From Caldifarciminota bacterium (lineage in GTDB: Bacteria > Hydrothermota > Hydrothermia > B15-G9 > WFZT01), in contig JALXCE010000368.1 of NCBI GenBank assembly GCA_026991055.1, positions 1 to 9,794 of the forward strand: a DNA stretch of 9,794 bases, in the 5' to 3' direction. Below are positions 4,432-9,794 of this stretch, in pieces. Position 1 is the stretch's first letter; each line of letters starts with the position of its first letter. Made by a program: the position numbers and the translations under genes. The notes under the pieces were generated by a model, which made no database searches, had not been told where the DNA came from, and saw nothing but the letters and a program-made list of their open reading frames with translations.

Positions 4432-5670
4432 ATGCACACGGAGACGCGGAAAATCTTTGAGAATTTCTCCTGGATGTTACTTGGTCAGGTGGCCGGTCGG
4501 GTATTTGGCTTCTTTGCTATCATCTTTCTTGCCAGAAGACTCGGTAAGAGTGCTTATGGTATGTGGGCTTTTGCATTCGCACTACTGTCCTACGGTATGC
4601 TCCTTACGGATTTTGGACTCAGCACCTACGGGTTGATCGAGGTCTCAAAGGACAGAAAGGCACTGAAAACCCTTCTTGGAGATATTCTCTCCATTAGGCT
4701 TGTAATCGCATTTTTTCTACTTATCATCATAGTTCCTTTCTCAAGGATTGTCCCAAAGCTCAGCTCAATGTCAGGCCTCTTATTCTTAACCTTCCTTAAT
4801 CTTATCCCTTTTGCTCTCTCCTTAGATTGGGCGTTCAGAGCGCTGGAAGATATGAAGTTCGCCGCACTCTGGACGTTTATTTTCAATCTTTTATTCTTTT
4901 TGCTGATAATTATTGTGGTTAAAAGTCCGTCCGATATTCTAAAAGTCCCGTCCTCAAGATTCTTTTCACTTCTTATTGCTTCTGGTCTTCTTATTTACCT
5001 TCTCTGGAAGAAATACCCTGAGCTCTTTGCCTTCAACGTAAATTTCAGCAGATGGCCTGCCATGATGAAGGTTTCAGTTGTCCTTACGGCTTCCTTTGTC
5101 ATGATTAAAATTTACTACAACATTGATGTGCTGATGCTGGGATTTTACAGGACAATGAAGGAGGTGGGAGTTTACAGCGCAATTTACAACTTTGTCCTCG
5201 CCCTGTCAGTGGTGAGATTTTCGCTTCTCTATGCCGTGCAGCCGACACTTTCCCGGATTGAGCAGATACCCTGGAAGGATTATTCGAAGAAATTATGGAA
5301 ATTCGAGGCAGTATCCATAGCTATTGGAATTCTTTTGTATCTTTTTGTTTTCGTTCTGGCAGGACCTATCATAAAGATTTTTTACGGCGGTAAATACACA
5401 AGTCCCGAAACAATAAAACTTTTAAGAATTCTCATCAACGCCAACCTAATAATGTTCATAAATCTTGTTTTCCCCTCACTTTTGATCATTGTGAAGAGGG
5501 AAATGCTCTACTTCTGGGTTACGACTGCTGGAGCGACCACAAACTTCTTATTAAATCTGTATCTGATACCGAGGTTTGGGTACTTTGGGGCTGCATACAC
5601 GACTGTGCTCTCAGAATTTGTTGTATTTTTGCTGTCTTTTGTTTTATACTACCGCCTGATTAGACCATGA
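4432..5670 (+). CDS. Wzx-like oligosaccharide/lipid-linked polymer flippase (MOP superfamily)
   Basis: This 412-aa polytopic membrane protein has roughly twelve hydrophobic segments spread over its length. The N terminus has the form typical of polysaccharide flippases: an amphipathic start, NFSWMLLGQ (11-19), then ARRLGKSAYGMW (34-45). Later segments such as DVLMLGF (232-238) with GVYSA (246-250), and LIPRFGYFGAAY (378-389), are also characteristic. Known members move undecaprenyl-linked glycans across the inner membrane. The reading frame is open back to a GTG at 4351, but those 27 extra residues are polar and unlike the family, so the ATG at 4432 is preferred. No Shine-Dalgarno sequence precedes either start. 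The stop overlaps the next ATG by 4 bases (5667-5670). The exported substrate is unknown; the downstream genes suggest a product containing an alcohol phosphate. Confidence 0.85.
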   Translation: MHTETRKIFENFSWMLLGQVAGRVFGFFAIIFLARRLGKSAYGMWAFAFALLSYGMLLTDFGLSTYGLIEVSKDRKALKTLLGDILSIRLVIAFFLLIIIVPFSRIVPKLSSMSGLLFLTFLNLIPFALSLDWAFRALEDMKFAALWTFIFNLLFFLLIIIVVKSPSDILKVPSSRFFSLLIASGLLIYLLWKKYPELFAFNVNFSRWPAMMKVSVVLTASFVMIKIYYNIDVLMLGFYRTMKEVGVYSAIYNFVLALSVVRFSLLYAVQPTLSRIEQIPWKDYSKKLWKFEAVSIAIGILLYLFVFVLAGPIIKIFYGGKYTSPETIKLLRILINANLIMFINLVFPSLLIIVKREMLYFWVTTAGATTNFLLNLYLIPRFGYFGAAYTTVLSEFVVFLLSFVLYYRLIRP

Positions 5671-6386
5671 AAGCGTTTATTCTTGCAGCGGGAAAGGGCA
5701 CACGACTCATGCCATTGACAGCTGAGATTCCAAAGGCCCTGCTTGAGTTGAAAGAAGGCCTCACTCCACTGGATTTTCAGCTAGATCTACTCACCAAGTA
5801 TGGATTTCCCCCGTCGGATATTTTCATTATCGGTGGTTATCGTTTTGAAAAACTCAAGAGATACAGTGAAATTGGAGTCAATCTCGTTTTTAATAAGAAA
5901 TACGACAGTTTAAACAATATCTACACTTTCCTGCTTGCTTCAAATTTCATAAACGGTGAAGATTTTTTAATTTTGAATGTTGACACAATTTTTGATGGAT
6001 CCTTGCTCGACAAGCTTATAAAGACACCGGGAAGCGCAATGGTGGTGGATAACGTCAAGGTTCTTGGTGATGAGGAGATGAAGGTCAAGATCGCTGATGA
6101 AAGAATTGTGGAGATCAGCAAATTCATACCGCCTGAGAACGCTCATGGTGAATATATTGGTATTTCGAAATACTCGCGCTCAGAGGCCACAGTGATATTC
6201 GACAAAATCAGGGATATGCTCGAAAATGGCGAGGGGCACAGATGGTATGAGGATGCAATAAATCTTGTTCTCGACAGGGTTAAGATATCACCTGTTTTCA
6301 CAGAAGGTAAAAAATGGATTGAAATTGATACGCCGCAGGATTTAGAAAAAGCGCGGGGGCTTGTTCATGATTTACAGAACAATTAA
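5667..6386 (+). CDS. Nucleotidyltransferase of the LicC/inositol-1-phosphate cytidylyltransferase-like group
   Basis: This 239-aa GT-A-fold enzyme transfers a nucleotide onto a phosphorylated small molecule, releasing pyrophosphate. It shows the signature AAGKGTRLMPLT (7-18) with PKALLEL (22-28; Lys23), a metal-binding Asp in LNVDT (Asp106), GEYIGISKYS (161-170) and a second metal Asp in EIDTPQDLEKAR (Asp221). The middle, LVFNKKYDSLNNIYT (73-87), closely recalls phosphocholine cytidylyltransferase LicC and inositol-1-phosphate cytidylyltransferases. That favours CTP and a polyol or amino-alcohol phosphate over a hexose phosphate, though sugar-phosphate use cannot be excluded. The next gene may supply glycerol 1-phosphate, so CDP-glycerol of that stereochemistry is a possible product (inference). 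It overlaps the flippase stop by 4 bases and has no clear Shine-Dalgarno site, pointing to coupled translation. Confidence 0.85.
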   Translation: MKAFILAAGKGTRLMPLTAEIPKALLELKEGLTPLDFQLDLLTKYGFPPSDIFIIGGYRFEKLKRYSEIGVNLVFNKKYDSLNNIYTFLLASNFINGEDFLILNVDTIFDGSLLDKLIKTPGSAMVVDNVKVLGDEEMKVKIADERIVEISKFIPPENAHGEYIGISKYSRSEATVIFDKIRDMLENGEGHRWYEDAINLVLDRVKISPVFTEGKKWIEIDTPQDLEKARGLVHDLQNN

Positions 6387-7404
6387 TATCCCGGTTTTTC
6401 TGGAAATCGGTGAGGGTATACTTGAAGACTTTGATGGAATTTTAAAAAAACATAATCTCTCCTTCTCTCGTCCATTGATTCTCACAGGTGAGAAAAGCTC
6501 AAAAGTTCTTGCAGGATTTGATTTTTTTAAAGGCTTCGAAAAGCTATTCATCCGGGAAAACGACCTTGAAACTTTGCTCGGCATAAAAAGCGCCATTTAC
6601 GGCAAGGGTTATGATGTTTTAATCGCGTGCGGAGGTGGAAGAGTGATTGATAGTGGAAAATTTCTCTCTCTCGAGACTTCCCTTCCACTTGTTGCTATTC
6701 CAACAATTCTATCAAGCGACAGCGTGTCATCGCCAATAAGCATTCTTAAAGATAATCATGGCACAAGGAGCATGGGAACGGTTATGCCAATGGGGGTTTT
6801 AATTGATGTTCAGATAATCAGGACGTCGCCCGAGATTTACCTAAAAGCGGGATTGGGTGATCTCATGTCCAATCTGTCGTCTGCTTATGACTGGGAGCTT
6901 GCTTACAAACGCGGTTTCGAAAGAATCGATAACTTCTCGAGAATGCTTGCCCTTCTGCCCGCTCAGCGAATTCTTCTCAAAACCGATGTGTACGAGGAGT
7001 TAAAAGACGAGGAGCTACTTGCTGATCTCGCCGAAGGACTGGTGCTCAGCGGAATTTCAATGGCCATAGCCGGGAGTTCAAGGCCTGCCAGTGGAAGTGA
7101 GCATAATATCAGCCATAGTCTTGACAGGATACTCGGGCAGCAAAAGAAACTTCATGGTCTGCAGGTGGGAGTTGCCACTATTCTTACTCTCATTCTTCAG
7201 GGGAATAGTGAGCAGGCCGATGTCCTTTCTCAATTGTATCAGAAGACTGGCTTTCCTTTGAATTTAAAGGAGCTCGAAATCTCCTGTGAAGATTTCGAGA
7301 AGGCCCTTGAAATAGCACCAGGCCTGAGGGACAGATATACTGTCCTTAACGAAATCCCTATTGAGGAGCTGAAAGAAGTCGCAAAAGCCAGACTCTGCAA
7401 GTAA
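6367..7404 (+). CDS. sn-Glycerol-1-phosphate dehydrogenase family protein (AraM/EgsA-like)
   Basis: This 345-aa protein belongs to the iron-containing-alcohol-dehydrogenase fold, glycerol-1-phosphate dehydrogenase branch. Those enzymes reduce dihydroxyacetone phosphate to sn-glycerol 1-phosphate with NAD(P)H. Numbered from the chosen ATG, it has CGGGRVIDSGK (88-98) for nucleotide binding and PTILSSDSVSSP (112-123). Expected metal ligands are Asp165 in GLGDLMSN, His246 in SGSEHNISH and His263 in HGLQVG. In archaea the product starts membrane lipid synthesis; in Bacillus AraM supplies heptaprenylglyceryl phosphate. The ATG at 6367, seven bases after a GGGGG stretch, is preferred; a TTG at 6361 is possible. 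It overlaps the nucleotidyltransferase by 20 bases. Another polyol-phosphate or a phosphonate-pathway substrate remains possible. Confidence 0.85.
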   Translation: MIYRTINIPVFLEIGEGILEDFDGILKKHNLSFSRPLILTGEKSSKVLAGFDFFKGFEKLFIRENDLETLLGIKSAIYGKGYDVLIACGGGRVIDSGKFLSLETSLPLVAIPTILSSDSVSSPISILKDNHGTRSMGTVMPMGVLIDVQIIRTSPEIYLKAGLGDLMSNLSSAYDWELAYKRGFERIDNFSRMLALLPAQRILLKTDVYEELKDEELLADLAEGLVLSGISMAIAGSSRPASGSEHNISHSLDRILGQQKKLHGLQVGVATILTLILQGNSEQADVLSQLYQKTGFPLNLKELEISCEDFEKALEIAPGLRDRYTVLNEIPIEELKEVAKARLCK

Positions 7405-7409
7405 TCCAC

Positions 7410-8327
7410 ATGTTTGATCCCATTTATCTTGAAGCCTACGAGACGGGCAGGCTAAAGGAAAAAGTCGAAGAGGCCCTGGAGTCGTTGAATTCATGCGTAG
7501 TCTGTCCGCTTGGATGTCGGGTGAATAGGCTCGAAGATGAGATTGGTGATTGCGGGGTCGGGAGATTTGCAATTCTTTCTTCCTATGGACCTCATTTCGG
7601 GGAAGAATCTGTGCTTGTCGGCTACCACGGCTCGGGTACAGTGTTCTTTGGAGGATGCAACCTCAGATGTGTTTACTGCCAGAACTATGATATAAGTCAG
7701 CTCAGATGGGGTAGAGTAGTGGACGCTAAAACCCTTGCAGGTGTGTTTCTTGAAATTCAGGGTATGGGGTGTCATAACCTCAATCTCGTGAGTCCCACCC
7801 ACGTGGTTCCCCAGATCCTTGAAGCACTTTTGATGGCTGTGGAGAAAGGTTTCAGGCTGCCTATTGTTTACAACACAGGTGGATACGACCACATAAGGAC
7901 GTTGAAATTGCTCGACGGAATTGTTGATATTTACATGCCCGATACGAAATATGGCGATTCTAAAAAGGGATTAAAGTACTCAAGGGTTAAAAACTACTTT
8001 GAGATCAATAGGAGAAACCTGAGGGAAATGCATCGGCAGGTAGGAGATTTAAGGATTGAAGAAGGTCTTGCCGTCAGAGGACTCCTAATTCGGCATCTTG
8101 TTTTACCGAACAATATTTCTGACTCCGAGAAGGTCATCGATTTTATAGCCGATGAACTCTCAAAAGATAGCTGGCTGAATCTCATGGATCAGTATTATCC
8201 TGCCTACAGAGCGAGGGAGTACCCTGAATTGTCCCGAAGGATCACCCGGAGAGAATACTTTAGTATTGTGGATTATGCACAAAGCAAGGGAATTCACAGA
8301 GGAATTCCATTTGATCATGCCCGATAG
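7410..8327 (+). CDS. pflX: PflX-type radical SAM protein (COG1313)
   Basis: This 305-aa protein resembles pyruvate formate-lyase activating enzymes. The radical SAM motif CNLRCVYC (Cys83, Cys87, Cys90) follows a FFGGC strand. An N-terminal four-cysteine cluster (CVVCPLGC, Cys29, Cys32, Cys36, plus Cys48) could bind an extra metal or Fe-S centre, as is usual for the PflX group. NLVSPTH (125-131), YNTGGYD (154-160) and DIYMPDTKYGD (173-183) are further family landmarks. The start MFDPIYLEAYETGRL fits the family. Its reaction is not established; despite the name it need not act on pyruvate formate-lyase, and no glycyl-radical enzyme is present here. It begins 5 bases after the dehydrogenase stop without a visible Shine-Dalgarno site, so it is probably the last gene of the plus operon, or a passenger in it. 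Confidence 0.85.
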   Translation: MFDPIYLEAYETGRLKEKVEEALESLNSCVVCPLGCRVNRLEDEIGDCGVGRFAILSSYGPHFGEESVLVGYHGSGTVFFGGCNLRCVYCQNYDISQLRWGRVVDAKTLAGVFLEIQGMGCHNLNLVSPTHVVPQILEALLMAVEKGFRLPIVYNTGGYDHIRTLKLLDGIVDIYMPDTKYGDSKKGLKYSRVKNYFEINRRNLREMHRQVGDLRIEEGLAVRGLLIRHLVLPNNISDSEKVIDFIADELSKDSWLNLMDQYYPAYRAREYPELSRRITRREYFSIVDYAQSKGIHRGIPFDHAR

Positions 8328-8331
8328 ATTA

Positions 8332-9786
8332 TCATCTTGGGAGCTCGTAATTGGGGGATTCCCTTGTGATTGTTATATCATGAGGATGTGATTCGATATA
8401 ACCGGCATAAGTGATTTTAACAAATTTTGCCTTTTCCTGGAGCTCGGGGATGTTTTTTGCTCCAACATACCCCATTCCGCTTTTGAGACCACCTATTAAC
8501 TGGAATATGACATCCTTTACTGGCCCCCTGTAGGGTACACGTCCTTCCACGCCTTCTGGAACAAATTTTGTTGCTTCTTCCTGGAAATATCTGTCGCCGC
8601 TGCCTTCCTGCATAGCTCCTATTGAACCCATTCCCCTGTAGATTTTAAATCTTCGACCACCAAGAAGGATGGTCTCTCCCGGACTCTCATCTGTGCCAGC
8701 GAGAAGATTCCCGAGCATCACAGCTGAAGCTCCAGCGGCCAGGGCCTTAACGATATCGCCCGAATATCTGATACCTCCATCTGCAATTATAGGGACATTC
8801 TTTTCCTTTGCGACCTTGTAGCAGTCCATGATAGCAGTGAGCTGGGGTACGCCCACACCTGCGACTACCCTTGTGGTGCAGATAGAGCCAGGGCCAACCC
8901 CAACTTTAATCGCGTCGGCACCAGCTTCGATAAGGTCTCTGCATCCCTCTGCAGTTGCCACATTACCTGCAATAAGCTGGATTTCGGGATAGGCCTCCCT
9001 GATCTTTTTCACTACATCAAGGACTTTTGTTGAATGCCCGTGGGCCGTGTCAACGACCACGATGTCCACCCCTTTTTCGATAAGGAGCTTCAATCTATAT
9101 GGCCAGTCCTTACCGGTCCCTATGGCCGCTGCCACTATAAGCCTTCCTGAGGTATCAACGAGGGCATCTGGATACTCTGTCTTTTTCAAAATATCCTTCA
9201 GAGTTATGAGACCAACAAGTCTTCTATTTGCGTCAACTACCGGAAGTTTTTCAATCTTGTGTGCCTTTAAAACCTCGACCGCATTTTCAATGTCAACTCC
9301 CTCCTCTGCAACAATGAGTTTATCGAATTTTTTCATTACATTTTTAAGAGGGAGCTGGTCGTTGTATTCGAAAAGCAGGTCTTTTTTCGTTATAAGTCCG
9401 AGGAGTGTATTGTCTTTGTCAACAATAGGAATACCTGAAATTCCTTTTTCATTGACCAGTTTTTTAGCCTCTCCAACGGTATTCTCTGGAGTCAGAGTAA
9501 TTGGCTCAGTGATGATCCAGCTCTCGTATCTTTTGACCTTTTCCACCTCTTCTGCCTGTTTTTCCGGGCTCATATTCCGGTGAATCACACCGAGACCGCC
9601 GTATTTTGCCATGGCAATGGCCATCTGGCTCTCAGTAACTGTGTCCATGGCGGCAGAGACGATGGGAATGGTCATTTTTAGCTTTGGTGTAAGCTTTGTG
9701 GACACATCAACTTCAGAGGGGATGACAGAGCTTTTCTGGGGAACAAGTAAAACGTCATCAAAGGTAAAGGCTTCTCGAATTTCCAT
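8332..9786 (-). CDS. guaB: IMP dehydrogenase
   Basis: This full-length 484-aa protein oxidises IMP to XMP with NAD+, the committed step of GMP synthesis. The TIM barrel begins with TFDDVLLVP (8-16) and SAAMDTVTE (44-52). It is interrupted by two CBS domains (about 92-203; GISGIPIVD at 115-123 and KIEKLPVVD at 177-185), which in relatives sense purine nucleotides. It resumes with GNVAT (274-278), the catalytic loop GVGPGSICTTR (296-306; Cys303), the DGG of IADGGIR (334-340) that binds the IMP phosphate, and the flap EGVEGRVPYRG (411-421; Arg416). No key residue is missing. The start at 9786 is the natural family start; only 8 bases upstream are in the window, so its ribosome binding site and promoter cannot be judged. 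It ends tail-to-tail with the pflX-like gene, 4 bases apart. Confidence 0.97.
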   Translation of the reverse strand: MEIREAFTFDDVLLVPQKSSVIPSEVDVSTKLTPKLKMTIPIVSAAMDTVTESQMAIAMAKYGGLGVIHRNMSPEKQAEEVEKVKRYESWIITEPITLTPENTVGEAKKLVNEKGISGIPIVDKDNTLLGLITKKDLLFEYNDQLPLKNVMKKFDKLIVAEEGVDIENAVEVLKAHKIEKLPVVDANRRLVGLITLKDILKKTEYPDALVDTSGRLIVAAAIGTGKDWPYRLKLLIEKGVDIVVVDTAHGHSTKVLDVVKKIREAYPEIQLIAGNVATAEGCRDLIEAGADAIKVGVGPGSICTTRVVAGVGVPQLTAIMDCYKVAKEKNVPIIADGGIRYSGDIVKALAAGASAVMLGNLLAGTDESPGETILLGGRRFKIYRGMGSIGAMQEGSGDRYFQEEATKFVPEGVEGRVPYRGPVKDVIFQLIGGLKSGMGYVGAKNIPELQEKAKFVKITYAGYIESHPHDITITRESPNYELPR

Positions 9787-9794
9787 TAGATTTT

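Noticed and set aside
9047..9583. 178-codon plus-strand open frame opposite guaB
   Set aside because: It is the antisense shadow of the complete, well-conserved guaB gene; its serine- and threonine-rich translation has no recognisable domain.

Overview
The window is moderately AT-rich, densely coded DNA that reads as bacterial. Bacterial hallmarks are an AroH-type chorismate mutase, a long-form class II aldolase, a full-length two-CBS IMP dehydrogenase, AAGGAGG-type ribosome binding sites and sigma-70-like promoters. Two radical SAM proteins and a NifX-like protein suggest an anaerobic, iron-sulphur-rich lifestyle. The phylum cannot be named from this stretch; lineage guesses are inference only.

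Layout. (1) Positions 1-1311, minus strand: fba, aroH and the first 12 codons of pheA, overlapping by 7 and 4 bases. This is a central-carbon/phenylalanine operon running off the left edge. (2) Positions 1312-1721: a gene-free stretch with a candidate fba promoter and a three-hairpin repeat module (copy A), whose strongest hairpin looks like the terminator of the next operon. (3) Positions 1722-3943, minus strand: an unnamed 139-aa protein, a SAM-dependent methyltransferase, a NifX/NifB-type cofactor-binding protein and a COG0731-type radical SAM enzyme. They overlap by 1, 4 and 20 bases, so they are one tightly coupled operon. (4) Positions 3944-4431: a divergent promoter region with a candidate promoter and inverted-repeat operator for the minus operon, a diverged second copy (B) of the repeat module, and a candidate promoter for the plus operon. 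(5) Positions 4432-8327, plus strand: a Wzx-like flippase, a sugar-phosphate/alcohol-phosphate nucleotidyltransferase, a glycerol-1-phosphate dehydrogenase-family enzyme and a PflX-type radical SAM protein, packed with overlaps or a 5-base gap. (6) Positions 8332-9786, minus strand: guaB, complete, ending 4 bases from the end of the pflX-like gene.

How the genes may work together. The plus operon is the most suggestive. The dehydrogenase could make sn-glycerol 1-phosphate, the nucleotidyltransferase could activate it or a similar phosphate with CTP, and the flippase could export a lipid-linked product, giving an envelope polymer or lipid decorated with an unusual glycerol-phosphate stereoisomer. 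The minus operon at 1722-3943 joins four small proteins with no obvious shared pathway and may be an undescribed metal/cofactor or modification system. The two copies of the roughly 200-bp, three-hairpin intergenic element are the clearest non-coding novelty.
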